This document shows positions 16,608-25,009 of a stretch of 64,000 nt of DNA, in pieces. The translations under genes and the position numbers were made by a program. Each line of letters begins with the position of its first letter. The first letter of the stretch is position 1. The notes under the pieces are model-generated. The model was not told the origin of the DNA. It saw only the letters and a program-made list of their open reading frames with translations, and did no database searches. The DNA lies in the NCBI RefSeq assembly GCF_013359775.1, contig NZ_JABMCI010000071.1, forward strand, positions 273,404 through 337,403. Reading direction: 5' to 3'. This DNA comes from Cellulomonas humilata. GTDB taxonomy: Bacteria; Actinomycetota; Actinomycetes; Actinomycetales; Cellulomonadaceae.

Positions 16608-17839
16608 TCCGCCACGCTGGGCTCCATCTCGACGGAGGCGCGGGGGGTCCGGCGGGCAGCCCGGCCGCCCAGGAACGCCACGACCGCGCCGACGAGCGCG
16701 ATGACCGGCACCACGACGAACGCCTGGTGGGTCCCGACGGCGTCGGACAGGGCGCCGAGCGCGAAGGGGGCCACCCCGATCGCCACACCGCCTGCGAGCG
16801 TCGCGAGCGCCTGCGTGGCGTCGGCGCGACCGGGCGCGGTGGCCAGCAGGAGCGCGATGGACAGCGGGTACTGCGCGCCGTACCCGAGCCCGGCGACGAA
16901 CAGGCCCACGATCGCGACGGTCGGCGTGGTCGCGGTCCACAGGATCGCCCAGCCCCCGATCGCGACGAGGAACGCGACCGCCAGCAGCATCGTCGGTGCC
17001 ACCCGCAGCGACAGCGGACCGACCACGAACCGGATGAGCGACATGCCGGCCACCAGGCCCGCGGTGGTGGCTGCGGCGATGCCCGGTCCGGCGCCGGTCT
17101 GCTCGATCACCAGGCCGGTCGCCCAGTAGGTGGTGGCGAACTCCAGCGCGATCGCCGCGACGAGGGTGCCCAGGAAGAAGCGCGCAGGCAGCGACAGGAC
17201 CGCGCGGACCGGTGACGGCGCGGGCGGGCCGGCCGGGTCGACCACGTCCGGCGGGGTCATCGCACCTCCCACGGGGATCCTGGTGATGACGAACGCCGTG
17301 GCCACTGCCAGGACGGCCGTGATCGCGACCGCAGGACGCCATCCCCATCCGACGGCGACGCAGGCACCGACCGCCAGCGGGCCGAGCAGGCCGACCGACG
17401 AGCCGACGCCGTTGCCCTCGGTCAGCGCCGCGGACGCCTTGCTGCCGTGCCGCAGGGCGAGCCCCGCCTGTGCGGCGCTGATGGCGATGTTCCCCCCGAT
17501 CGCCATGACGAACATGCCCGCCAGGCTCCAGCCGAGCGCGGGTGCCGCGACCAGTCCGGTCGTCCCGGCCGCGATGCACACGCACGCGATGACGACCGCG
17601 GCACGGCGGCCCCACCTGCGAACGAGCCTCGGCGTGAGGAACGCGGCGAGGATGCCACCGATCGCCATCGCCGTCCCGTGCAGTCCCGCCTGAGCGTCGC
17701 TGATACCTAGCTCGTCCGCGAGCAGCGGCACGCTCGGGTTGAAGCTGTACAGGAGCCAGCCCCACACCACGAACGGCCCGTAGAGCGCGAGAGTCAGCCG
17801 GTCGCGTGGGAAGCCCGTCCGGGGCGCGGGCATGGTCAC
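16601..17839 (-). CDS. MFS transporter
   Basis: Major facilitator with about 12 hydrophobic segments in 412 residues. The loop 2-3 signature is recognisable as LTPRLVRRWGRRAAVV (near residue 69), and a cytoplasmic mid-loop (GGAMTPPDVVDPAGPPAPSP, about 192-211) separates the two halves. The GTG at 17839 is chosen because a TACGCT box ends 6 nt before it, suggesting a leaderless start; ATG 17833 is the alternative. It is followed after 27 bases by the cytoplasmic xylanase, so import of xylo-oligosaccharides is a reasonable guess, but the subfamily is not sugar-specific on sight. Confidence 0.82.
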   Translation of the reverse strand: MTMPAPRTGFPRDRLTLALYGPFVVWGWLLYSFNPSVPLLADELGISDAQAGLHGTAMAIGGILAAFLTPRLVRRWGRRAAVVIACVCIAAGTTGLVAAPALGWSLAGMFVMAIGGNIAISAAQAGLALRHGSKASAALTEGNGVGSSVGLLGPLAVGACVAVGWGWRPAVAITAVLAVATAFVITRIPVGGAMTPPDVVDPAGPPAPSPVRAVLSLPARFFLGTLVAAIALEFATTYWATGLVIEQTGAGPGIAAATTAGLVAGMSLIRFVVGPLSLRVAPTMLLAVAFLVAIGGWAILWTATTPTVAIVGLFVAGLGYGAQYPLSIALLLATAPGRADATQALATLAGGVAIGVAPFALGALSDAVGTHQAFVVVPVIALVGAVVAFLGGRAARRTPRASVEMEPSVADR

Positions 17840-17845
17840 GGCCCG

Positions 17846-17851
17846 AGCGTA
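17846..17851 (-). promoter_or_regulatory. -10 box of the MFS gene
   Basis: TACGCT on the minus strand ends 6 nt before the GTG at 17839, a leaderless arrangement. Confidence 0.4.
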
Positions 17852-17880
17852 CGTGCCGTCAGAGGGGCCCTCGTGGGCCG

Positions 17881-19854
17881 TCAGTCCACCGGCGCCACCG
17901 CGGCGGCGAACTGGCTCGCGTACAGCCGGGCGTAGGCGCCGTCGGCGGCGAGCAGCTCGTCGTGCGACCCCTGCTCGACGATCGCGCCGTCCTCCATGAC
18001 GAGGATGGTGTCGGCGTCGCGGATGGTGGACAGCCGGTGCGCGATGACGAACGAGGTGCGCCCGTGCCGCAGGGCGTTCATCGCCTGCTGGACCAGCACC
18101 TCGGTGCGGGTGTCGACCGATGACGTCGCCTCGTCGAGGATGAGGATCGCCGGGTCGGCCAGGAACGCGCGCGCGATGGTGAGCAGCTGCTTCTCGCCCG
18201 CCGAGACGTTCGAGCCCTCGTCGTCGACCTTCGTGTCGTAGCCGTCGGGCAGCGTCCGCACGAACTTGTCCACGTGGGTCGCCTCCGCCGCTGCGACGAT
18301 CTCCTCCTGGGTCGCCCCGTCGGCGCCGTAGGCGATGTTCTCCGCCAGGGTGCCGCCGAACAGCCAGGTGTCCTGGAGCACCATGCCCATCTGCGAGCGC
18401 AGCGCGTCCCGGGTCAGCTCCCGGGTGTCCACGCCGTCGAGCGTGATCCGGCCGCCGTCCACCTCGTAGAACCGCATGAGCAGGTTCACCAGCGTCGTCT
18501 TGCCGGCACCCGTGGGGCCGACGATCGCGATGGTCTGGCCCGGCTCGGCCACCAGCGACAGGTCCTCGATGAGCGGCTTGTCCGGCGAGTAGCTGAACGC
18601 CACGTGCTCGAAGGCGACCCGCCCCCGGGTGGGCTGGACGGGCGGCGTCGGGTCCGCCGGGTCGGGTGACTGCTCGGCGGCGTCGAGCAGCTCGAACACC
18701 CGCTCCACCGACGCGACCCCGGACTGCAGCAGGTTGGCCATCGAGGCGATCTGCGTGATCGGCTGCGTGAACTGGCGGCTGTACTGGATGAACGCCTGCA
18801 CGTCACCGAGCGTCATGGTGCCCGACGCGACGCGCAGCCCGCCGACGACCGCGACGATCACGTAGTTGAGGTTGGAGACGAACCCGAGCGCCGGCTGGAT
18901 GATCCCGGAGATGAACTGGGCCCGGAAGCTCGCGTCGTAGAGCTTCTCGTTCCGCTCGGCGAACACCTCGGCCGCCTCGGCCTGCCGCCCGAACACGGTC
19001 ACCAGCGCGTGGCCCGTGAACATCTCCTCGATGTGTGCGTTCAACTTGCCGGTCCACGCCCACTGCTCCATGAACTGCGGCCGGGACCGCTTGGCGATGG
19101 CGCCGGCGATCAGCACCGAGAGCGGCACGGTGACCAGTGCGATCACCGCGAGCAGCGGCGAGATGAGGAACATCATCACCAGCACGCCGACCACGGTGAG
19201 CACCGAGGTGATCAGCTGCGAGAGCGTCTGCTGGAGCGTCTGCGCCACGTTGTCGATGTCGTTGGTCACCCGGCTGAGCAGCTCGCCGCGCGGCTGGGAG
19301 TCGAGGTACCGCAGCGGCAGCCGCGACAGCTTCGCCTCCACCCGCTGGCGCAGCCCGTACACGACGCGCTGCACGACGACCGCGGTCAGCCGCCCCTGGA
19401 GCCAGCCGAACAGGAACGAGCCCACGTAGATGAGCAGCACGACCATGAGCAGCTGCCACAGGCGGTCGAAGTCGATCCCCACGCCGGGCACGGCCCCGCT
19501 GCCGGCGACGACGTCCGCGAACGTGTCCTGCCCGCTCGCACGCAGCGCCGAGACCGCCTGGTCGGTCGTGGTGCCGGCCGGGAACGCGGCGCCCAGCTGG
19601 GTGCCGATGACCCCGTCGAAGATGATGTTCGTGGCGTTGCCCAGCAGCTTGGGCCCGATGACCGCGAGCACCACCGACGCGACAGCCAGGGCGACGATGA
19701 GCACCATCGGCAGCCGCTCGCCGCGCATCTCGCGCAGGAAGCGGCCGGCGGACCCGCGGAAGTTCATCGACTTCTCGACGGGCATGCCCATCGACATCAT
19801 CGGGCCGCCGGGACCGCGGCGGACGGGCGGGATGCGCTGCGTCTGGGTGCTCAT
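17881..19854 (-). CDS. ABC exporter half-transporter, second subunit
   Basis: Fused membrane-ATPase protein, 657 residues, of the multidrug/lipid exporter type. A Met/Pro/Gly-rich leader of about 35 residues precedes six helices, with an extended extracytoplasmic loop (about 75-120) after the first. The ATPase has Walker A GPTGAGKTTL, the signature as VSAGEKQL rather than LSGGQ, Walker B ILILDEATSSVD and the H-loop IAHRLSTI. It overlaps the partner gene by 4 bases (ATGA), so the two half-transporters probably form a heterodimer; the altered signature fits the asymmetric sites of such pairs. Confidence 0.9.
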   Translation of the reverse strand: MSTQTQRIPPVRRGPGGPMMSMGMPVEKSMNFRGSAGRFLREMRGERLPMVLIVALAVASVVLAVIGPKLLGNATNIIFDGVIGTQLGAAFPAGTTTDQAVSALRASGQDTFADVVAGSGAVPGVGIDFDRLWQLLMVVLLIYVGSFLFGWLQGRLTAVVVQRVVYGLRQRVEAKLSRLPLRYLDSQPRGELLSRVTNDIDNVAQTLQQTLSQLITSVLTVVGVLVMMFLISPLLAVIALVTVPLSVLIAGAIAKRSRPQFMEQWAWTGKLNAHIEEMFTGHALVTVFGRQAEAAEVFAERNEKLYDASFRAQFISGIIQPALGFVSNLNYVIVAVVGGLRVASGTMTLGDVQAFIQYSRQFTQPITQIASMANLLQSGVASVERVFELLDAAEQSPDPADPTPPVQPTRGRVAFEHVAFSYSPDKPLIEDLSLVAEPGQTIAIVGPTGAGKTTLVNLLMRFYEVDGGRITLDGVDTRELTRDALRSQMGMVLQDTWLFGGTLAENIAYGADGATQEEIVAAAEATHVDKFVRTLPDGYDTKVDDEGSNVSAGEKQLLTIARAFLADPAILILDEATSSVDTRTEVLVQQAMNALRHGRTSFVIAHRLSTIRDADTILVMEDGAIVEQGSHDELLAADGAYARLYASQFAAAVAPVD

Positions 19855-21596
19855 GCCGCCTCCTCCACGCTGACCTGCGAGTACACGATCTCCCGGTAGG
19901 TCTCCGAGGACTCCAGCAGCTCGGCGTGCGTGCCGACCCCGACCACCAGACCGTCCTCCATGACGACGATGCTGTCCGCGTGCCGGATCGTGGCCACGCG
20001 CTGCGCGATGACCAGCACGGTGGCCTCCCGGGTCTCCGGCACCAGTGCCGCCCGCAGCCGCGCGTCCGTGGCGTAGTCGAGCGCGGAGAACGAGTCGTCG
20101 AACAGGTAGATGTTCGGCCGTCGCACCAGGGCTCTGGCGATGGCGAGCCGTTGTCGCTGCCCGCCGGAGACGTTGGTACCGCCCTGCGCGATCTCCGCGT
20201 CGAGCCCGCCCTCGAGCGCCTCGACGAAGTCGCGGGCCTGCGCGACCTCGAGCGCGTGCCAGAGCTCGTCGTCGGACGCCCCCGACCGGCCGTACTCGAG
20301 GTTGGAGCGGACCGTGCCGACGAAGAGGAAGGGCTTCTGCGGGACCAGGCCGATCTGGGTCCACAGCTGGTCGGCGTCGAGCGCGCGCACGTCGACGCCG
20401 TCGATGAGCACCTCGCCGCCGGTCACGTCGAACAGCCGCGGGATCAGGTTGAGCAGGGTCGTCTTGCCGGCACCCGTGGAGCCGATGATGGCCGTGGTCC
20501 TGCCCGGCTCGGCCACCAGGTCCACTCCGTGCAGCACCGCGCGCTCGGCACCCGGGTAACGGAACTCGACGCCGCGCAGCTCCAGGAGGCCCGGCCGAGA
20601 CTCCGCACCGGTCCGCAGCGTGGCCGGCTGCGCGGGCGGCACCACCGAGGTGCTGGTCAGCAGCACCTCACCGATGCGCTCGGCCGACACGACGGCCCGC
20701 GGGACCATCACGAACATCATCGTCGACATCATCACGGCCATGAGGATGTACGCGATGTAGGACAGGAACGCGGTGAGCTGCCCGATCATCAGGTGGCCCG
20801 CGTCGATGCGCTCCGCACCGAACCACAGGACGGCGACGGTCGTGGCATTGAGCACCAGCATGACCGCCGGGAACATCAGCGCCATGAGCTTGCCCACGCG
20901 GAGCGAGGTGTCGTAGAGGTCGGTGTTCGCCCCGTCGAACCGGGCGGACTCCCGGCGCTCGCGCACGAACGCCCGCACCACCCGGACGCCCGCGATCTGC
21001 TCGCGGAGCACCCGGTTGATGGCGTCGATCCGCTTCTGCATGGTCCGGAAGTACGGGATCATCCGCGTGACGATCAGGGCGATGACGACGCCGAGCACGG
21101 GCACCGAGACCAGGAGCACGGCCGACAGCCCGACGTCCTCGCGCATGGCCATCACCACGCCGCCGACCAGCATGATCGGCGCCATGATCATCAGGGTGAA
21201 CGTCAGCAGCACCACCATCTGCACCTGCTGCACGTCGTTCGTCGTGCGGGTGATGAGCGTCGGCGCACCGAACTTGGCGACCTCCTGCTCGGAGAACGTC
21301 TGCACGTGCCCGAACAGCCGCTTGCGCACGTCGCGGCCGAACGCCATGGCGGTCCGGGAGCCGAAGTAGACGGCGATCACCGCGGCGACCACCTGCACCA
21401 GGCTCACCGCGAGCATCACGCCGCCGAGCCGCATGATCTCCGCCGTGTCGCCCTGGGCCACGCCGTCGTCGATGATCCGCGCGTTCAGGCTGGGCAGGTA
21501 GAGCGTCGCGATCGTCTGCACCAGCTGGAGCACGACCACGGCGACCACCGCGCCCTGGTAGGGCGCGAGGTGCTCCTTGAGCAGCTTGACGAGCAT
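19851..21596 (-). CDS. ABC exporter half-transporter, first subunit
   Basis: Fused exporter of 581 residues: six membrane helices (residues 15-310) followed by an ATPase with Walker A GSTGAGKTTLL, signature VSGGQRQRLAIARAL, and Walker B IYLFDDSFSALD. The residue after the Walker B aspartate is Asp then Ser (DDSFS) where a catalytic Glu is usual (DEATS), so this subunit likely holds a degenerate ATP site, as in heterodimeric exporters such as TM287/288. The start ATG shares one base with the tetR stop (TGATG). The substrate is not evident. Confidence 0.9.
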   Translation of the reverse strand: MLVKLLKEHLAPYQGAVVAVVVLQLVQTIATLYLPSLNARIIDDGVAQGDTAEIMRLGGVMLAVSLVQVVAAVIAVYFGSRTAMAFGRDVRKRLFGHVQTFSEQEVAKFGAPTLITRTTNDVQQVQMVVLLTFTLMIMAPIMLVGGVVMAMREDVGLSAVLLVSVPVLGVVIALIVTRMIPYFRTMQKRIDAINRVLREQIAGVRVVRAFVRERRESARFDGANTDLYDTSLRVGKLMALMFPAVMLVLNATTVAVLWFGAERIDAGHLMIGQLTAFLSYIAYILMAVMMSTMMFVMVPRAVVSAERIGEVLLTSTSVVPPAQPATLRTGAESRPGLLELRGVEFRYPGAERAVLHGVDLVAEPGRTTAIIGSTGAGKTTLLNLIPRLFDVTGGEVLIDGVDVRALDADQLWTQIGLVPQKPFLFVGTVRSNLEYGRSGASDDELWHALEVAQARDFVEALEGGLDAEIAQGGTNVSGGQRQRLAIARALVRRPNIYLFDDSFSALDYATDARLRAALVPETREATVLVIAQRVATIRHADSIVVMEDGLVVGVGTHAELLESSETYREIVYSQVSVEEAA

Positions 21597-22279
21597 CACG
21601 CGCTCCTGTCGGTCGGGGTGGGGGCGAGCACGCCGTGCAGGATCAGGTCGATGAGCTGCTCGTGATCCGGGGGGCCGGCGTCGAGCCCGCGCCGGGCGGC
21701 GTCGACGGTACGCATGGTGGCGCCGATGAGCACGGTGTTGAAGAGCTCGATGACGTCGGTGACCGGCAGGCGCAGCAGGGCCGCGTCGGGCTCCAGCAGC
21801 TCGGCGACGGCCGCGGTGACGGCGGCGGTCCCGGCCTGCTGCCGACGCCCCCACTGCCGGATCGCCGCCTCGCGGTGCTCCGCTGAGGGGCCGGCGGGCT
21901 CGAGCCGGCCGACCTCGTGCAGGAGGCCCATCCACCGCATCGACTCGCCGACGTGCGAGTGCGCCTGCCGCATCAGCGTGCTCAGCTTCTCGCGCAGGGG
22001 CAGCGTGCGGTCGATCGTCAGGACCTCTGGCACGGAGTCCGCGGGGTCGATCGCCGCGAGCACCGCCTCGCGGATCAGGGTCACCTTGTCGGTGAACACC
22101 CGGAAGAGCGTGCCCTCCGCGACGCCGGCCGCCTCGGCGAGCTCGCGGGACGTGACGGCGGCCCCGCGCTCGAGGAGCACGGGACGGACGGCCAGCAGGA
22201 TCGCCGCGCGCCGCTCGTCGGGAGGCAGCGGCGTCGCGCGCCCCGAGCGGGCCGGGACCGGGTCGGTGAAGGTCTCCAC
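21596..22279 (-). CDS. TetR family regulator of the adjacent ABC exporter
   Basis: DNA-binding repressor of 227 residues. The helix-turn-helix is clear at about residues 25-65 (RELAEAAGVAEGTLFRVFTDK), followed by an alpha-helical ligand domain. GTG 22279 is chosen: TACCCT ends 6 nt upstream and a 16-bp inverted repeat lies just above it, giving a leaderless, self-repressed gene. It is the first gene of the tetR-ABC-ABC operon (TGATG overlap), a standard layout in which the exporter's substrate relieves repression. Inducer unknown. Confidence 0.88.
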   Translation of the reverse strand: METFTDPVPARSGRATPLPPDERRAAILLAVRPVLLERGAAVTSRELAEAAGVAEGTLFRVFTDKVTLIREAVLAAIDPADSVPEVLTIDRTLPLREKLSTLMRQAHSHVGESMRWMGLLHEVGRLEPAGPSAEHREAAIRQWGRRQQAGTAAVTAAVAELLEPDAALLRLPVTDVIELFNTVLIGATMRTVDAARRGLDAGPPDHEQLIDLILHGVLAPTPTDRSA

Positions 22280-22285
22280 GCGGCG

Positions 22286-22291
22286 AGGGTA
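22286..22291 (-). promoter_or_regulatory. -10 box of tetR
   Basis: TACCCT on the minus strand, 6 nt before the GTG start at 22279. The operator repeat lies immediately upstream, between -10 and -35. Confidence 0.5.
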
Positions 22292-22294
22292 ACT

Positions 22295-22310
22295 GAGTGA
22301 GTGCTCACTC
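22295..22310. promoter_or_regulatory. Probable TetR operator
   Basis: GAGTGAG-TG-CTCACTC has perfect 7-bp inverted arms with a 2-bp centre. It lies three bases upstream of the -10 box, so a bound TetR dimer would block RNA polymerase. Sites of this GAGTGAG/CTCACTC form are common before TetR-exporter operons. Confidence 0.72.
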
Positions 22311-22325
22311 CGGTACACCAGCCTT

Positions 22326-22342
22326 GTTCGCTGTGAGCGAAC
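22326..22342. promoter_or_regulatory. Second inverted repeat upstream of tetR
   Basis: GTTCGC-TGTGA-GCGAAC: perfect 6-bp arms, 5-bp centre, 15 bases beyond the first operator and beside the slipin terminator. It could be a second binding site or chance. Confidence 0.35.
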
Positions 22343-22347
22343 ATGCC

Positions 22348-22378
22348 GCAGGGCCGGACCATGGCGGTCCGGCCCTGC
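22348..22378 (-). terminator. Terminator of the nfeD-SPFH operon
   Basis: Thirteen-base-pair GC-rich stem (GCAGGGCCGGACC against GGTCCGGCCCTGC) with a 5-nt loop, starting 6 bases after the stop of the SPFH gene. No T-tract, as usual in high-GC actinobacteria. Confidence 0.78.
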
Positions 22379-22383
22379 GAGCG

Positions 22384-23547
22384 TCAGACGGTCGGCGCGT
22401 CCTCGGGCGGGGGCTCGGGCGCCCGCGGGGGCACCGCTCCCCCGCCGGGCCGCTGACCGAGCTCCACGGAGGGGTCGAACGGCAGACCGCTCAGGGTGCC
22501 CGAGCTCGTGGCGTCGGCAGTCGCCGCCGCCGACTCCCGTCGCGCCTCGGCGAGCGCCTCGGCCGGATCCGTCAGCGTGGTCGGCGGCAGGTCGTCGCCC
22601 AGGGGCGAGGTCCCGGCGGGCCTGCCCGAGTCGGACACTCCCCCGTCGCTCCCGGTGAACGCGCCGCCGAACCCCTTGGCGAACGTGCCGAGCGCGCTGG
22701 TGAGCTCGGACGGCAGGAACCACATCTTGTTCGACGGGGTCGCCGCGATCTTCGGCAGCATCTGGAGGTACTGGTACGCCAGCAGCTTCGGGTCGGCGTC
22801 GCCACGGTGCACGGCGTCGAACACCTGGAGGATGGCACGGGCCTCGCCCTCGGCGGTGAGGATCGCCGCCTGGGCACCACCCTCGGCCCGCAGGATCGCG
22901 GCCTGCTTCTCGCCCTCGGCGGTGAGGATCTGCGACTGCTTGAAGCCCTCGGCCGTGAGGATCGCCGCACGACGGTCACGCTCGGCGCGCATCTGCTGCT
23001 CCATCGAGCCCTTGATGGACTCCGGCGGGTCGATCGACTTGAGCTCGACGCGGTTCACGCGCACACCCCAGCGACCGGTCGCCTCGTCGAGCACGCCACG
23101 CAGCTGGCCGTTGATCTGGTCACGGCTGGTCAGCGTCTGCTCGAGGTCCATCGACCCGACGACGTTGCGCAGCGTGGTGACGGTGAGCTGCTCGATGCCC
23201 TGGATGTAGTTGGCGATCTCGTAGACCGCCGACTTGGGCTCGGTCACCTGGAAGTAGATGACCGTGTCGATGCTCACCACGAGGTTGTCCGAGGTGATCA
23301 CGGGCTGCGGAGGGAACGACACCACCTGCTCGCGCAGGTCGACGCCGGCCCGCACGCGGTCGACGAACGGGATGAGCAGGTGCAGGCCGGCATCCAGCGT
23401 GCGGGAGTAGCGCCCGAGCCGCTCGACGATGATCGCGACGGCCTGCGGCACGATCTTGACCGCCCGCACCAGCGCGATGACGACGAACAGCAGGACCAGC
23501 CCCAGCACGATGTAGAGAGCGATCTGCCCACTGCCCAAGCCGTCCAT
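22384..23547 (-). CDS. SPFH/stomatin-family membrane-scaffold protein
   Basis: Band-7 protein (QmcA/slipin group), 387 residues, probably forming membrane-bound oligomers. An N-terminal helix (residues 9-29) anchors it; the SPFH domain follows (KIVPQAVAIIVERLGRYSRTL, from about 31). Residues 195-238 are four exact-length 11-residue repeats (AILTAEGEKQA type), a hendecad coiled coil. The last 110 residues are Pro/Ala/Asp-rich and disordered. Start ATG 23547 has GGAGG seven bases upstream. It follows nfeD by 52 bases, the usual SPFH-NfeD pairing thought to control membrane quality or protease action. Confidence 0.9.
   Translation of the reverse strand: MDGLGSGQIALYIVLGLVLLFVVIALVRAVKIVPQAVAIIVERLGRYSRTLDAGLHLLIPFVDRVRAGVDLREQVVSFPPQPVITSDNLVVSIDTVIYFQVTEPKSAVYEIANYIQGIEQLTVTTLRNVVGSMDLEQTLTSRDQINGQLRGVLDEATGRWGVRVNRVELKSIDPPESIKGSMEQQMRAERDRRAAILTAEGFKQSQILTAEGEKQAAILRAEGGAQAAILTAEGEARAILQVFDAVHRGDADPKLLAYQYLQMLPKIAATPSNKMWFLPSELTSALGTFAKGFGGAFTGSDGGVSDSGRPAGTSPLGDDLPPTTLTDPAEALAEARRESAAATADATSSGTLSGLPFDPSVELGQRPGGGAVPPRAPEPPPEDAPTV
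22834..22965 (-). repeat. Four 33-bp repeats coding hendecads in the SPFH gene
   Basis: Residues 195-205, 206-216, 217-227 and 228-238 share the pattern (A/Q)IL(T/R)AEGxxx(S/A), each 11 residues long, and the DNA is correspondingly repetitive. Such 11-residue periods give a straight, weakly right-handed coiled coil. Confidence 0.85.
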
Positions 23548-23599
23548 GAATCCTCCAGAAGGGTCACTCGCGGGCGAGCTGCCCGCGGTCGTGCAGGGC

Positions 23600-24034
23600 T
23601 CAGGCGCCGACGACGGGGACGACGACAGCCGTCGCTCCGTCGATACGGGACACCCGCACCTCGGTGCCCGGCAGGATCGCCTCGGCGGCATCCGCCCGGG
23701 CGCTCCACACCTCACCGTTGAGCTTCACGCGGCCACCCTCGACGGTGACGGTCGAGACGACCACCGCGTCGCGGCCGACCAGTGCCGCGGCGTTGGTCTC
23801 CACCAACGGCATCCGGTCCCTCAGGTGCCGCAAGAGCCACGGACGGAGCGTGAAGAGCAGGATGACCGAGGTCAGCGCGGCGACGATGAACTGCACCGGC
23901 ACCGTGGCACCGAACCAGTAGGCGATCGCACCGGCGATGGCCCCGCCGGCGAACATCGCGAGCACCAGGTCGAGCGAGAGCATCTCCAGGATGCCCAGCA
24001 CGAGCGCTGCTCCGATCCACCACAGCCAACCCAT
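23600..24034 (-). CDS. NfeD family protein
   Basis: A 144-residue short-form NfeD: two or three N-terminal membrane helices (residues 3-65, starting MGWLWWIGAALVLGILEM) and a C-terminal OB-fold (about 85-144, VGRDAVVVSTVTVEGGRVKLNGEVWSAR cut into its beta strands). It lacks the ClpP-like protease domain of long NfeDs. It sits directly upstream of the SPFH gene, its known partner. The promoter region upstream holds an inverted repeat between likely -35 and -10 elements. Confidence 0.9.
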   Translation of the reverse strand: MGWLWWIGAALVLGILEMLSLDLVLAMFAGGAIAGAIAYWFGATVPVQFIVAALTSVILLFTLRPWLLRHLRDRMPLVETNAAALVGRDAVVVSTVTVEGGRVKLNGEVWSARADAAEAILPGTEVRVSRIDGATAVVVPVVGA

Positions 24035-24090
24035 CGCGGCCCACTCCCTCGGTCAGGCAGGTCCCGACTCCGGAGCCTGCTGTCCAACCG

Positions 24091-24119
24091 ATACTAGACG
24101 GGTTCTTTGCGAACCTGTG
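24091..24119 (-). promoter_or_regulatory. Candidate promoter/operator of nfeD-SPFH
   Basis: TAGTAT on the minus strand (24091-24096) is a good -10. An inverted repeat GGTTC-N5-GAACC (24101-24115) fills the spacer before it, and the -35 region would fall at about 24114-24119 (CACAGG, weak). The repeat's position suits an operator. Confidence 0.4.
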
Positions 24120-24128
24120 GGGAAACGC

Positions 24129-24923
24129 TCAGCCCTGAGAGGAAGCGGCGCGCGCCGACCAGCGACCGTCCGTCTTGTCCACGACGAGGGGCAGACCGAA
24201 TGCAGCCGACAGCGTCTCCGGGGTCAGCACCTCGTCGATCGGGCCGGCCGCGAACGCCTTGCCCTGGCGCAGCAGCAGGAGGTGCGTGAAGCCCGGCGGG
24301 ATCTCCTCGACGTGGTGCGTGACCAGCACCAGGACGGGCGACCGGTGGTCACCGGCCAGCTCGGCGAGCGCGGCGACCAGCTCCTCGCGGCCCCCCAGGT
24401 CGAGCCCGGCGGCGGGCTCGTCGAGCAGCAGCAGCTCGGGGTCCGTCATCAGCGAGCGGGCGATCTGCACGCGCTTGCGCTCCCCCTCGGAGAGGGTGCC
24501 GAACGTGCGGTTGGACAGGTGCGCCACACCGAAGGCCGCCAGGAGGTCCGTGGCGCGGGAGTCGTCGAGCGCCTCGTACTCCTCACGCCACCGACCCGTC
24601 ACGCCGTACGCGGCGGTGAGCACGACGTCGCGCACGCTCTCCCCCGCGGGGATCCGGTCCGCCAGGGACGCGCTGGAGAGGCCGATGCGCGGTCGCAGCT
24701 CGAAGACGTCGACCCGGCCCATCCGCTCGCCGAGCAGGTCGGCGGTCCCGCCCGTCGGGTGCATCCGTCCGGAGGCGACCTGCAGCAGGGTGGTCTTGCC
24801 CGCGCCGTTGCGGCCGAGCACCACCCACCGCTCGCCCTCGTGGACCGTCCACGTCACCTCGTCGAGGATCGTCGTCGTTCCCCGGCGGATCGTCACGGCC
24901 TGGAGGTCGAGCACGTCGGTCAT
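24129..24923 (-). CDS. Stand-alone ABC ATPase (ModF-like)
   Basis: A single ATP-binding cassette of 264 residues without a permease partner nearby. Walker A is GRNGAGKTTLLQ (near residue 37), the signature LSEGERKRVQIARSL, Walker B LLLLDEPAAGLDL and the switch THHVEE. The signature and the HPTGGTADLLGERMGRVD stretch recall the iron/molybdate-type lone ATPases. ATG 24923 is chosen over ATG 24929 because TAGGGT ends exactly 7 nt before it, a leaderless start. It lies between the glycogen region and nfeD on the minus strand. Function unknown; it may energise a distant permease or act on soluble machinery. Confidence 0.82.
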   Translation of the reverse strand: MTDVLDLQAVTIRRGTTTILDEVTWTVHEGERWVVLGRNGAGKTTLLQVASGRMHPTGGTADLLGERMGRVDVFELRPRIGLSSASLADRIPAGESVRDVVLTAAYGVTGRWREEYEALDDSRATDLLAAFGVAHLSNRTFGTLSEGERKRVQIARSLMTDPELLLLDEPAAGLDLGGREELVAALAELAGDHRSPVLVLVTHHVEEIPPGFTHLLLLRQGKAFAAGPIDEVLTPETLSAAFGLPLVVDKTDGRWSARAASSQG

Positions 24924-24930
24924 GGGCATG

Positions 24931-24936
24931 ACCCTA
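24931..24936 (-). promoter_or_regulatory. -10 box of the lone ABC ATPase
   Basis: TAGGGT on the minus strand, 7 nt before ATG 24923. It leaves only one base before the alternative ATG at 24929, which is therefore unlikely to be used. Confidence 0.5.
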
Positions 24937-24997
24937 ACCGTCGAGCCGCACGTCGGCGGCCTGCGACGGGCCGCTCGTGGGTGCGCTGGGTCACGTC

Positions 24998-25003
24998 TAC
25001 CGT
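24998..25003 (+). promoter_or_regulatory. -10 box of the gene at 25010
   Basis: TACCGT ends 6 nt before GTG 25010; leaderless arrangement. Confidence 0.45.
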
Positions 25004-25009
25004 TGTCCC

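Noticed and set aside
17866..17879. GGCCC-TCGT-GGGCC hairpin just after the ABC exporter stop
   Set aside because: A 5-bp stem is too weak to call a terminator with confidence.
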